A stretch of 64,000 nt of DNA from Ephemerocybe angulata (Eukaryota; Basidiomycota; Agaricomycetes; Agaricales; Psathyrellaceae), in contig JAACJK010000065.1 of NCBI GenBank assembly GCA_013368325.1, positions 434,001-498,000 on the forward strand, in the 5' to 3' direction. Shown here piece by piece: positions 23,701 to 35,129 of the stretch. Below the pieces are notes generated by a model. That model was not told the DNA's origin. It saw only the letters and a list, made by a program, of their open reading frames with translations, and did no database searches. The first letter of the stretch is position 1. Every line of letters starts with the position of its first letter. The position numbers were made by a program, and so were the translations under genes.

Positions 23701-25848
23701 GCTCTGCTCCGACGGGGCTGCACGCTAGCGATGCATGTAGAGGCCTGGTTGGAGGTCGTTCCACTTGAAGCTTGAAGCCTTCCTCGCCATCGCTCCCTGT
23801 GTTTGGATCGAAGGGGCCAGGCACAAATAGCCCCTAATGGGGTTACTGTACCAATTCAATCAATTCGTTAGGGGGTGTGACCCGTGACATCCTTAACGAA
23901 CTGAGATTTTCGTTAAAGGACATCGTGACCGTGACTTTGACGAACTTTTAACGAAATTTCGTCGAATTTTGGCGCGGTAGCGCCCGGTTTTGAAGCCGAA
24001 TTTGGTAATTTCGCCGCAGATTTCGTCAAATCTCAGCGTGACCAGTGACTTCCTCGAAATTTCGTTAAAATTAGGGCCTCCGTGACGCGTGACTAACGAA
24101 TTGATTGAATTGGTACAGTAACCTCAGCAGCGCCTTCTGTTTGGCACCACCGTCGCCGTCCCTCCCGCATCCACGTCCACCGCTGCGCCCGACTCTGCTG
24201 AGTGCTCGCATCTGCTCGCCTCGCAGCGGCTGCCCTGACGCGCCGACCGCTGTGATTGGCTCCCCGCAGCTCTCATTCGCTGCGCGGCCCTCTCGTGCTC
24301 GACCGCCAGCACCCCATATCCCTCGTCTCGCCTGTCTCCAGCGCCCGTCCTCCCTTCTCTTGCTCATCGCCGTCGGCACTACTCTACACAACCAGCTACG
24401 TTATCGGTGCACTACTCCAGATCCGATGCTAACCAACCCAGCCCATAGGCAGCCATACCAACCAAAGAAAGCTCGGCTAATCGACGGCATTGCGATGCAC
24501 GCGACGCCTCACGCTGACACACACAAAGGCGCGAAACGACACCCACAGGCACGACACGGCACCAGGCTGCCAGGTTTCCAAGTCTAGACGGCGAATCTTG
24601 GCGCGAGGACAGGTTAGCGGCAGCTCACACGGCGGAGGCTGCGTACAGACTCACATGGACACTCAGGACCCACCATCGCGTCGACACGGCCTCGGCAATC
24701 CGGTCACAAGCACAGACCGAGCATGCAACCAGCGCTTCGACGGGAACAACCGCGCCCCCGATCGCGATTTACTCGGCTCACCCAAACTCGAGTAGTCGCA
24801 TTGCGGCGGGTGGAACGAACGGCGCGCTATCAAACTGGTGAGTTCCCAAGCAAGTTCCCCAGTGAACCCGAACTCACCCAGGTTTGTTAGTCGGCCGCTT
24901 CACGTCGATATCCTCGCAAGCCCACCCGCAAATCCCGACTATCGACGAACGCACGCACGCCCAAACACGAGCAATTGGCCGTCTGGTGACGTTTCACTCG
25001 CCCTCAATCAGGACCCCCATCACCCAGAACTCCGTCTTCTGCGCCGCACCTACCGACACGAGCGGCACCTCGCGCAACGACGAGTGCCGGGACAGCCAGA
25101 ACTGAACGAAAAGTGAGTCTGTGCGTAGGGTGGAAATGGTCGAGAACGGTGAGTAAACTTATCACCTTGTCGATGGAACGAAATGACTTACTTTGTAAGC
25201 TAGCAGCTCGCTCATACCGAACCGCATTTCCCGGCAACACCGAGATTGGGGCGGAAATCGCAACGGATCCGGCGCAGGCGGATATGGGCACGTTGGCGAG
25301 TCCACTGCCGAGGTCGAGGCGAATATCGCAACGAGTCGACACCATACGCACCAAAGATGGAGGTGAGCACGACAGCGGGGCCAGCTACGAAGATGGGGCA
25401 CGGCGTGAACCGTGCACAGGCGAGAAGCGACTGCAGGGTATGCGTAGTCAGTATGTGTAGAGTTACGAATCCCTAATGTATTTCATACGCACCGAATATA
25501 CTTTGTTTATTGTTTGGATATGTCTTGAGGTGCCGAGGACGGTTCTTGAGTCTAGAAAACGGTTTGAGTCTTTGAGATGAATGGGATTTCGGGCATCTTA
25601 CCGTTGTGAAATCTAAGACCCCGTCGTAGTCGAAGTCGAGGTAATACTGACCTGTTGTAGTGATATCTGCGAAGCATAAGTATTCGACGTTCGTAAGCGC
25701 AAGGAATACTCAGCCCAATACTTACCATTGCTGTCTGACGCCGTCGCGATTTGGAGTCTTGAGGATTTGCCCTGAAAGTAAGTTGAGCCGTCAATTAGTA
25801 AAGGCTCTCGTCTGCATCGGAATACAGCCAGTGGAAACCAGAGCTCAC
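23701..25848. other. Module B, diverged copy (with the MITE inside)
   Basis: Homologous to 5992-7932 but with many substitutions and indels. The plus-strand frames differ from copy 1 except for the ASTGTTAPPIA / YSAHPNSSSRI stretch near 24740-24795. On the minus strand, donor-like sites matching those of copy 1 occur near 25600, 25650 and 25725. A hydrophobic exon reading FVAGPAVVLTSIFG (about 25360-25405) and its GTGCGTATG donor are shared with copy 1. No complete gene could be built. Confidence 0.4.
23846..24118. mobile_element. 273-bp MITE with 26-bp terminal inverted repeats and TA target duplication
   Basis: The ends CTGTACCAATTCAATCAATT (continuing CGTTAG) and its exact reverse complement form perfect 26-bp inverted repeats. 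TA stands on both sides (23844-23845 and 24119-24120). The sister copy at about 6139-6155 shows the unoccupied site: removing the element and one TA leaves GGGGTTAACCTCAGC here against GGGGTTATCCTCAGC there. The inside is non-coding, with several TTCGTTAA and GTGAC blocks in both orientations. A TA duplication and a CTGT end fit a Tc1/mariner-type non-autonomous element, but I did not identify a parent transposase. Confidence 0.92.
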
Positions 25849-26036
25849 CTAGCATTTTGCTCTGCCTAGTTAATGGGCCAGCATAATTGCAGCATAAGTA
25901 AATCGAATCCTGAGAAATACTTACCAGAGCGGCGACTTGCACATCGCGAAAGGCCGCTGAACAGAAGCGAGCATGAGCGATCGACGACGACGACGACGAG
26001 GTATCAAAAGCTCACCAAGAACGACGCCAACCTCAT
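25849..26036 (-). CDS. Conserved microexon chain downstream of DHHC copy 4 (partial gene)
   Basis: Exons 26016-26036 (21 nt), 25925-25956 (32 nt) and 25849-25865 (17 nt), all with GT-AG borders, keep lengths and frame of the copies at 7933 and 16806 despite clear nucleotide divergence. The chain starts one intron after the GTGAGT donor inside the last palmitoyltransferase exon of copy 4, and the phase fits (one base carried over). The simplest reading is that these microexons are an alternative or true 3' end of the palmitoyltransferase. A separate small gene is the alternative. Confidence 0.45.
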
Positions 26037-26060
26037 CTCAGTAGACGACGACAAAACCAG

Positions 26061-28892
26061 TCAAGCGACGAGCACCGCAATGGGAGCGAGTGGATGTAAG
26101 GAAGATGTAAGAAGAAGGAGGAATCCCGTTGAGGAGGGGATGATGGGAAACTCACCGGTGCGCCCTCCACCCGTCCCGAGCCTCCCCCACTCCCGATCCC
26201 ACTCCCTCAACGTCCGTGCCTTGCCCCTACCAAAAATAACACAGATCAGCATTTCGCCTGGCCAGAGTAATAGTAATTGTGAACGAAGATGGTGTTGTTA
26301 CACACCTGAACTCCCACCAGCGATACGCCTTGCCGAGCTGCTCGCTCTCCCTCTCCCTCATCGTCTGTATCTGCATATTCTCCACCGTCGTCTGCCCCAT
26401 CATAATCATAACAACGTGCGACACCGTCAACGTGAACGTGAACAGCGCAAACAGGGCACTCCTACAACATAAAACAAAAACATAAATCTCATCAGCAATG
26501 CCAAAACGGCGGAGCGAGATTTAGTATGTACGCACAGTGCGACGACGACGATCTGCTGCGGGCTCAGGTCGACCCCCGGCTCGTTGAAGCCTTTCACGGT
26601 GTAGGGTATAACGCTCCCCACGATGTACGCGCAGCACAAGAACGCAGCCTGACAAAAGTTCAAAAAGAACTTATGGTTCCGTGCCCCCACACACTGTCCA
26701 ATCCCTACAACCCATCATCAAAAAGTCATTAACAAAGAGAACCAACCTCGATTTTTAAAAAAAGAAGAAACACGCACAAGGACAATGATGATCATACCTC
26801 AACACACACGTCCCACAACTCCGACAATGGTGCGCCCGGTGGGGCTTCACGAACCCATCTCTGTCGCAATACCTGATAAAGGGATCCAACACCGGCGTCA
26901 TCGGCGGACGCCTCGAGATATACGTTCGAGGTTTGGCGCCCTTGCCCTTGCCCTTACCACTACTACTGCCGGGCAGCATCATCTTGCTCTGCGTCTCGCC
27001 AAATGGATCCTTCTCGGCGAGCCACCAGCAACACAAAAGAGACGACGATCCCGAGGGGGGACGTTTGGGTTTACCCCGCTTCAACCGCTGCCGCGCCCCA
27101 GTCGCCGACATCCTCCCAGCACCAGCAGCAGCCGAGTCCACACCTCCCGCCTGCGCTTCCACGTCCTCTCCCGCTCTCGGGGCAGCCCCCATAGCCATCG
27201 CTTCCTTCAGACTCAAACTCGCCCTACTCTCTCTCTCTCTCGGGTTCGCGCGCACCCTGTTCCGCACCCCCTCGCCTTCTTCTTCACTCTCACTATCGCT
27301 CCCCTCCTCCGCAGTAGCCCTCCCATGTCCATTAACCATCTCCCCCTGATCGAAGTTCCTCAACGCGTCCGACCCCGACCCATTCCCGTCCTTGCTCTTC
27401 CTCTTCCCGCTCTGCTCGCTCCTCACCGTCCTCGTGCTCGTCGTCCTCGCCACGACATTCGGCCTCCGCGGCACAGCTAGGTTATTCGTCGCAGAGGGAT
27501 GAGGATGAGGAGGTGAGTACGACGACAAGCGTGGCTGGGAGTGCGATCTCTCGAGCGGGACCGCCGGTGTCGAGCGAATGAGGTCGAGCGATCTTCCCGT
27601 TCCCGTCTGCCTGGAGGAATCCATCTTGCCGTTGCCGTTGTTCCCCTCTCCACTAGGCTGCGCCAACATCAGACTCAGTTCCTCGTACGAAGGGCCCCCG
27701 ATGCCCCTCGCAAGGCCTGGGCTCGTCGTTGGTTCGCTGAAGTTGAGTGTGTATCTCGAGTCTTGCGAGGGGCGGCGGCGGTACGATGCGGGGGGAAGGA
27801 GAGGGTCTGGGAGGCTTGTGGGCTGTGTCCGCTGATGGAGGAGGGGCCTGGGGGTACGGTGATGCAGGGTGGTTTGGGAGTTTTGGGTACGTAGTCTTTC
27901 GCGTAGCCAGGGGAGGTTAGGATGACCTACAGAGCAATCAGGTTATAATAAGTGGAATCGCAGAACAAGCAAGTGCGCACCTTGATGTACGACCAAAGCA
28001 TCCAAATCCACAGTACCGAGAAGCCAACCAGCAGTCCAACACCCTCCCTCCTACTCCCTTCCGCGGCCGGTTTCTCCTGCAGCATCGGCACGACGAGCAC
28101 GCCGATGTACACGTATGCAGCGTAGCCCATGAGGCCGAAGGTGATGGCCACCGCCATCTTCTGGACAACCCATGGCTGGGGCTTTGCTGCCGCTTGGGGC
28201 CCGTAGCGGTCCTCTCTTGCACGCTCGACGCTTTCCTGCATGACACCACAGCACGTAGGCGCAGGGGCTTCTTCACGCTGTTCCCGTGGGTGCGGAGGTG
28301 GAACGATGGGCGGGTGGGCTTGTGGAGGGTGCCACCCGGTACGGGATTGGGATTTCTGGGACGACGGCGGGCGTGGCTGGGGGCCGATTTGGGAAGGGGG
28401 TTTATTGACCGTCGAGGTGAGTGAAGAGCCGGAATTTGTGCTGCGGTGTGCGGCACCGAGGGGATATGCGGATGGTGGAGGTTGCGATGTGCCATGGGAG
28501 TGGGAGTCTACCGCCGTGCTGGCCATTGAGAAAGCGGAGACCTTGGACCGGTGGTTTGCCCTGCTTGCACCAACAACCCCTTCTGCGACTGCTGCTGCAG
28601 GCCCGTTTGTCCCGCTGAAGGTGTAGGATGAAGGCGGCGGAGGGAGCCCGCCCGATGCACGGGGCGCTGAATCGTGCGTCGATGCATGCACGGGCACGGT
28701 TGCATGGCCGTCGGAGTTGACGAGCGTGTTCGCGTTCGACGATGCGGAGCGGTGGTGCTGGTGGCTCTGGCTTCCTCGCGTGTGGGGGGGTGCTTCGCGG
28801 GGACTGGAGGAAGAGGAGGAGCTGCCGGGCCTTCGGGTGGTCGCGTTGAGCGATGTGGACGGCGGGTATGATGACGAGGGGGAAGGGGACAT
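26061..28892 (-). pseudogene. DHHC palmitoyltransferase, copy 4: native 3' end but frameshifted
   Basis: Exons 27981-28892, about 26767-27926, 26536-26704, 26306-26461 and 26061-26226. This is the only copy with a fifth exon: after YRWWEF an intron leads to a charged stretch (GKARTLREWDREWGRLGT), the kind of tail expected after the TTxE motif of fungal DHHC enzymes. Exon 2 has lost one base near 27793: compared with copy 1 the run after LSFPP is 16 rather than 17 bases, and the frame is lost until well past it. It may thus be the ancestral structure, now broken. The fifth exon can be read either to a stop at 26061 or into a GTGAGT donor at about 26156 that leads to the conserved microexons downstream. 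Confidence 0.78.
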
Positions 28893-29450
28893 GCTCTGCT
28901 CCGACGGGGCTGCACGCTAGCGATGCATGTAGAGGCCTGGCTGGAGGTCGTTCCACTTGAAGCCTTCCTCGCCGTCGCTCCCTGTGTTTGGATCGAAGGG
29001 CCAAGGCACAAACAGCCCTAATGGGGTTGCCGCGGCGTCTGTTTGGCACCACCGTCGCTGTCCCTCCCCATCCACGTCCACCGCTGCGCCCTCGAGCCCT
29101 CTCTAAACTCTGCTCGCATCTGCTCGCCTCGCAGCGGCTGCCCTGATGCGCCGACCGCTGTGATTGGCTCCCCGCCGCTTTCATTCGCTTCGCGGCCCTC
29201 GTCTCGCCTGTCTCATGGGCCCGTCCCCCTTCTCCTCCTCATCGCCGTCGGTACTACTCTACACAACCAGGGTACGTTATCGGTGCTCTACTACAGATCC
29301 AATGTTAACCAACCCAACCCATATGTGACTGTGACTATGACATCATCACGAATGCCTCTACTATCTAGGCGCCTGGCGAGCTTGAAGCGCGCGACACGTG
29401 AGACTGAACGTTGTTTAGCAAGACACTGTAATTTACTCAGACGTCAGTCG
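28893..29450. other. Remnant of module B and right end of the array
   Basis: 28920-29330 matches the promoter-proximal part of module B (about 6010-6475), including the block around the donor GTACGTTA near 29273. Homology stops at about 29330, just before the HNH region. No gene is seen. Confidence 0.6.
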
Positions 29451-29456
29451 CTCTCT

Positions 29457-29626
29457 CTTATCCCATTACACGCTGCCTGCGCAAGAGTAGCCCACTTCTC
29501 GGGAGCTGGTACATATATATATACAAGCACTTGTGGAAGGAGGATGGGGAGATGCCTCCCGTTCTGGATGCAGATGGGTCCTCGGCCTGGCTCCTAGCTC
29601 ACCTTCTTGCCAATAAAGTAGGGTAG
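29457..29626 (+). pseudogene. Inverted fragment: last exon of an HNH-family gene
   Basis: It reads HAACARVAHFSGA and then, in another frame, YIYKHLWKEDGEMPPVLDADG up to LLANKVG and a stop. This matches the last exon of the intact gene at 31572-32924 but lies in the opposite orientation and has a frameshift at the TATATATATA run near 29515. The similarity extends past the stop into the 3' flank (to about 29700, matching about 31440-31570), so genomic DNA was duplicated and inverted. Confidence 0.85.
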
Positions 29627-29884
29627 TAGTCGTAGTAGTGTATTGACCGGAGACAGGAGAGGGTCCATTATAACGACAGGTTCGGAATTGCAGTGGAAGG
29701 GAAAGTAGCAGTGTATGTGACGACATTATTTCATTGTCAACGTAGGCTTCGGGGAGGTAAGTAGGTAGGTATGACGGTGTTGCGGGAGCTCCACTCCGGA
29801 CTCGTTGCTCTGGCAGGGAGGATGGAACCACGGAAGCCTCAATGCCCGCCTTCGTAATCGTCGAAGCGGCGGAGTAACTCGTCC

Positions 29885-31082
29885 TGGATACTTATAACGT
29901 CTAGCACCCGAACGATTTGCCACTTTCGCAAGCGCCGCATGTATCTCGAGATACCTAGTCTAAGGAGATGGGACGGGATACTTCAACTCCAGATCCGGAC
30001 TTGCAAACACCACCTTTTCGCGAAGTCGTATACCGCTGAACTCAAGACCTCGGTACGCGTTCTCCACAAGATACGTGTTTGGCTCGCCCGGCTGAAGGAC
30101 GGGGGTTCACATGAATTATTGAGCAAAAAGATGGGATGCTTCGAGGAAGGTGACGGACCACGCGGACGAGCCACACCATCAAGTTGCTGAAGAGCGTATA
30201 AGCAACACTGGACAGCGTCATCATATTCTCCAGGCGGTGAACCTGAGAACCTTGCAACTCCTCGAGCGTGCTCTGGCAGCCAAGTCGTGTAATGACGTCC
30301 CAGATTGCCGAGGGACCGTTATAGTCGTCCTGATATAATTTGCGCCAAATAGTCAGCCAGGCGCAGACGGGCTGAGCTTTTGGAACTTACTCCGCTACTT
30401 TCAGTTACATGATTCAATATATGACACCCACGGGTATTATAAAATGGAGGAGTCCAATATTTTGTTCTCTCCTGGAAATCGGGGTCCTTGACCCAACGAT
30501 AAAGGTCAGGGCTACCCGTCAGCAAGCAGTGGTCGTCATCTCTTATTTTAACCTAGGGTTCAGGGCGGTCAAACGTATCCTCGCCAAGGCGAAGGGTCAA
30601 ATGTACGTACTTGATCTTCGGCTGCAGCATGGGAAGCAAAGAACTCGTCCGGAGAAGACAAATCTTCGTCCATCTCAGCCGAGCATTGAGAGAAACCTTT
30701 GATTGAGTCCTCTTTGCGCTGTATGTACTTGACTATATGATGAAGGAAATAGAGTGAAAAAATGAGTGGTTGAGGTTCAGCCGAGCGAAAATGAACTCAC
30801 ACAAATGCTCCAGGTGTTCAAAATACCAGGCCCCAATCGCCAGTATCCTATCAACATCACCGTTACAATCAAGAATTTCAGACGCGACGATGGATCTAGC
30901 CTCGCCACCAGGTGCACATTCCAAAAGGTACCCAAGGATACGGCAGAATATCAAGCTCTTTGAGTCACCTATCTGGCGTTCTTCGATACCGCGCTCGATA
31001 TCAAGAATTGCAGCATATGCGGAGGCCTGTCAATTTAGTTAGAATTTAGTCCCGTGGAAAGAGAATCAGGCAGCTTGGACAT
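29885..31082 (-). pseudogene. HNH-family protein, decayed paralogue
   Basis: Exon by exon it matches the intact neighbour at 31572-32924: 30801-31082, 30611-30732, 30391-30552, 30159-30329 and 30091 down to about 29885. The core reads VKIRDDDHCLLTG ... GCHILNHVT, then VHRLENMMT and PGEPNTY, all family landmarks. Exon 1 meets a TAA after 15 codons and is one base out of phase (282 nt where 298 is expected of the paralogue's pattern). The last exon has a TAG at 29960-29962, after which homology (RYLEIHAALAKVANRSGA) continues. One intron uses a weak GTCCGT donor. Both ends are broken, so it is called a pseudogene. Confidence 0.8.
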
Positions 31083-31571
31083 GATGGTGGAATCTGGATG
31101 ATGTGCCAATGGTGGCGGATTTCTTATGTCTCAGCACCGCTCTGCCCTCCCTTCACAGAACGGGTAACCTGGCCCCTAGGTGGGGCGTGCGGATGTCTGA
31201 GCTGCTCTGGCCGTGGTCCCCACCCAATCTGGATATGATTCCGCCTGTTTTGGAGAGTTCCCGGCCTTCGCGCCTGACCCTGAGCTCAGATAGACCTTGC
31301 GCCCGACGGGCAGCGCAATTGGCGGCGTTTTTGAAAATGGGCGCTTAATTAGACCCTTGAATCTAAACGCACGAAAAGCCTCATCCTCCAACTGTTTTGG
31401 GAAAGTGAACCCGTGGCCCTGTCAATACTATGAGTGTAGGCCCCTGTAGGGCAACCTACGTATTATCGAAGCACTCCTACCTTCCCTTCCACTGCAATGC
31501 CAAAGCGTGACTGCGGACACAATTCAGGAGCTTCCCCTGTCTCCGATTACTATACTACATACTACTATGTA
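31083..31571. other. Intergenic, between HNH paralogues
   Basis: No gene is seen. 31440-31571 is the 3' flank of the intact HNH gene and is also present inverted at about 29627-29700. Confidence 0.6.
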
Positions 31572-32924
31572 CTACACTGCTTTATTGGCAAGAAGACGGG
31601 CCAGGAGACCCGCCGACTCGGAGGACCCATCTGCATCCAGAACGGGAGGCATCATCATCTCCACGCAGTCCGCATTCCATAAGCGCTTGTATATATATCT
31701 AAGAGCGCCCGAGAAATGGGCTACTCTTGCGCAGGCTGCGTGTATTTCGAGGTACCTCGGCGAGGGCAAAGGGCAGTTCACTGGGTCTGGTGTCTTGAGC
31801 TCGATTTTTCCAGCCTGTACTTTCGCGTGGAAGTCCCAACGCTCGAGGTTGTGGTGTAGCTCGTATACATTTGGACTGTTAGGCTAGGGAGGATGAGATA
31901 GTAATCAGCATTGAGCCTGAGGAAGAGCTCGAATGAAGGAGAGGAGGACGAACGAACCACAGCAACAAACCAGATCCGCAGCTCGTTGAAAAGTAGTTGT
32001 GCGTCGAGTATCGCCGTTATCATGTTCTCCAAGCGGTGGACACCGTGGCCGCTGAGTTCTTCTAAAACGCTTTGAAGGCCAAGCCGTTGAAGGATGGCCC
32101 AGGTCGACATGCTGTAGTCCCCCTGTAATTATATGAATGCTAAGAGTGGGAAGGGATACGGTGAGCGTCAGGATGGCAACTCACGCCGCGGACCCTTGAG
32201 TCAGTCACAAGATTTATTATATGGCAGCCATAAGTCGTGGAAGGGATCCCATCGTAGTTTTCCTTCAACACTTGCTCTCGGAATGCGTCGTCACCGTCAA
32301 TACAAGCACGACGATCGGGACAACCGGTCAGGAGGCAGTGAAAATTGTCTCGTCGCTTGACCTAGTGATGGCTGGGGTCAGACATTCTCTAGCAGCGTGT
32401 TAGTTTGAAGTTTACCAGGCTCTCAGCGTCGTCGTGGGTCAGGGGAACTCCGAGGACAGGTTCAGTACTAGGTCCGTAACCTGCCCAGTCTGACGAACAA
32501 CGTCGGGATTGCGGGTTGGAGGAGTCTAAGCGCTCACTCCTTTGCTTAGAGTACCGCACTGAGTTTGAACCATGTATATCGTCAGCTATACCCCAATAAC
32601 AACAGATCTCACAGTAATTAACTCACACAGACGTTCGAAGTGGTCCAAGTACCAGCGCCCAATCGCCAATAATCCCTCCATGTCCCCATAGGAGCCCAGG
32701 ATCTCCGACGCAACCAGGGATCTGGCCTTATCTCCAGGTGCATATTCCAAAAGACACCCCAGTATTCGAACGCATATCAAGTTCTTTTGGAGGGTAGTGT
32801 CATCGGGTGAGTCCAAGGCGCGTCCTTCCACATCGCGCTCGGCGAGGAGTATGATAGAGTAGGCGCTGACGAGCTTGGTACTCCTTTGCAATCTGCCCGA
32901 GAGGATTCGGGGTAGCTTGGACAT
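31572..32924 (-). CDS. HNH-endonuclease-like protein of a fungal expansion family
   Basis: Five exons (32627-32924, 32416-32558, 32185-32361, 31958-32122, 31572-31883) join exactly in frame to 364 aa. The centre, from residue 148, reads KRRDNFHCLLTG ... GCHIIN. The Cys-rich strand with TG turn and a later C-H-I-I block is the usual outline of the fungal HNH_2-type domain, in which AHI(I/F)P is the common version. Downstream come VHRLENMIT with a following hydrophobic helix, and a C-terminal HAACARVAHFSGA block, both frequent in this basidiomycete family. The second metal-binding His has the form CHIIN rather than AHIIP, so nuclease activity is doubtful. A decayed paralogue follows on the same strand. 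The role of the family is unknown to me. Confidence 0.82.
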
Positions 32925-33558
32925 GGAAGTTGATTCGAGGACGGCTCATCAACGTCCGCGTCAACTCTGTAGATTATATATCTTGGGTGAGTGTACATGC
33001 ATTTGGATATGTGTGCATAGCGAGGCGAGGCCTGAAATTGAATCCTCGAGGCATCGACATCACCCACCAAGTTCAGGGTATTCTGCATGCCCTAGCCTCG
33101 AACATGCTGAACTCCGCCGCCTCAGAAAACTTGAAGGTCCGAGCCTGTCCTACTATTGCCCTATTCAGCACCTTTCAGCTCCTGCACGACGTTCCAGCCA
33201 TCGCGTGGTAGATTGTGCACTGTGCGTCCAGAGAGAAAGTGGCCTTGGGTTGTGACTTCGCAGGGCCAGTGGTGCAGGCCGGGAACAGTTCAGGGTTTGA
33301 AGAAAGTGGACTGCTATCCAAGTGTGTAGAAGGTATGTGGTGAGGGATTCGAATAAACCGAGTGCTAGCGTTGTCGAGGTCGACTATGTGGACTCAAAGA
33401 CGAGCTTGCTTGAGTCGCTGATCGGTATGGAGTTTGAAGGGATGGAGTGAGCTAACCGCCAGGCAGCACGAGATGAGAACTGGTGAGTAGGCCAGGCCAA
33501 GCTGAAAACATACGAATTGCACCGAGCACCATTATCGCCGTCTTTCACTCCACCTCCA
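32925..33558. other. Intergenic
   Basis: Divergent flank of the HNH gene and 3' flank of the YVH1-like gene. Open frames here have no recognisable content. Confidence 0.5.
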
Positions 33559-34187
33559 CTACCGAATCGTGATCTCATCCACCTTGGATCGGTTGATGCA
33601 GAACCCAGGTGTAACCCATTCCCTGCATCCACAGCCCACACCTGACCAATCGTAGTTCCCCAGTTTCGCTTTGCATTTCGGGTTGGGACACACGATCTTG
33701 CCTTGGTGCTCGCCTGCACTAAGGAAATGGTCCATCCACTTCAGCTAGTTCAAACGAGTTTGATTGCATGTCAGTACAGTACGAGTATGAATCGAGAAAG
33801 AGGATTGTGGTTGACGTACTGGCTCGACGAAATACCCAGAGCATGCTGGGTTCGAGAGGATAGGGTCTCCAGATCTATCGAGGTGAGGTTGTTCTGGAGC
33901 CACCGTCGTTTCCTCACCCGCGTTCGTTTCCCCCGCAGTGCCGGGTGACTCCTCTGAAGTTGATTTCGGTTCAGCGTCGGAGCCGTGTTGGATGACTTGC
34001 TCTTTGCCCGCCAGTTCTTGCCTTCAACAGTGAGCTGGATGGTTAGAAATCATTGCTGGGTAGGCGTGCGTGGTGCGACTGACCTGCACATCTTGCACCT
34101 TATCCTCCGTCTTGGAGCTCGCTGTGTCTTCTGCTGCGTCGGGGTGGAATTTGTGATGTTGCTGCTTTCCCCAGCGGCGGATTCCAT
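33559..34187 (-). CDS. Stand-alone YVH1-type zinc-binding protein (no phosphatase domain)
   Basis: Exons 34084-34187, 33820-34021 and 33559-33744 join to 163 aa. The protein matches the C-terminal zinc domain of the dual-specificity phosphatase YVH1/DUSP12: RCKMC (Cys31, Cys34), His47, CSGYFVEPLKW (Cys95), then IVCPNPKCKAKLGNYDWSG (Cys121, Cys126), Cys140/Cys142 and EWVTPGFCINRSKVDE (Cys151). In yeast this domain, not the phosphatase activity, is what late 60S ribosome maturation needs. The usual N-terminal catalytic domain with HCxxGxSRS is absent: the ATG at 34187 begins a 30-residue polar leader, and no such motif is found in the 900 bases upstream. Either a domain-only paralogue or a truncated duplicate. 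The frame is clean and the zinc ligands are kept. Confidence 0.85.
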
Positions 34188-35129
34188 TGTGACGGGCTTG
34201 GTGTTTGAGAAGGTAATTGGAAGGCTAGCGAAGATTGTTTCGATGAATATGCCTGCTACCGATGCAAAGAATGGGTTTGATAAATGTGAGTTGTGGGGAG
34301 AGGGAGAGATATCAGTCGTTGCCGGCCAGTGAACTTGGCTGATGAGATCTTATCTTATCTTAGCATGGTCTGTGCGCTTCGTCCAACTCTTGTTCCCAAC
34401 TTCCACCAAGTAATACTGTATACCGAACATGAGCACAGATTTGCCCACACTGTCCGACTATTCTCAAGTCTCAAGGAATGCCGTTGAATTTGATTTGATA
34501 CCCTTGGATCGCAGTATCGAATTGGGACAATTGGTATTCGGAGCGCAGGTCTAGCTTGACGACTACAACTCTCAATATGGCCGCCCTCGACCTCAGCGTT
34601 CATTTAGCCAAGTTCTCATTCCATTCAGGCTCCCTATCCGGTTAGTCTGCATGTCACAAACACAAGGATGATGATGGTTACCATTCTTCTAGTTGCGCCA
34701 CCACACCATGCAGAAGCAGACAACATATGAGCTCATACTTATAAGAGGAGACATGGACTCGCATCTGCCTGTCACTTTCGTTAAGATATCCGACCGTCGA
34801 AAGCCAGGTATAGCGCCCAACGCTGTACACCCTCCTCATCCAAGATATCCCTTCCCACTCCATATTCCTTCCTAAGTACTCCATATCCCTTCCCAAGTAC
34901 ACCACATCCTTTCCCACTCCAGCGGGCACAGCTGGTCAAGAAGCCTTTGTCTTGATCATACAACGGCGACCCTTTGCCGTATATAACACCTTATCCAGCC
35001 TTTCTCCAACGCGAACCCCTGCCTCGAGTTGCGCCAGAAAAGGGATATCATTACACAGCCAACCCCAGCTAAACAGTCATAAGACTTAACTATTCACAGG
35101 TTCGACGTTCCCCACCTCAAATTACCACC
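34188..35129. other. Intergenic, two promoters
   Basis: Divergent promoter region between the YVH1-like and surface-protein genes. 34845-34920 has short imperfect repeats of CCATATCCCTTCC-like units. An acceptor-like TATTCACAG just before 35100 suggests a 5'-UTR intron for the plus-strand gene. Confidence 0.5.
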
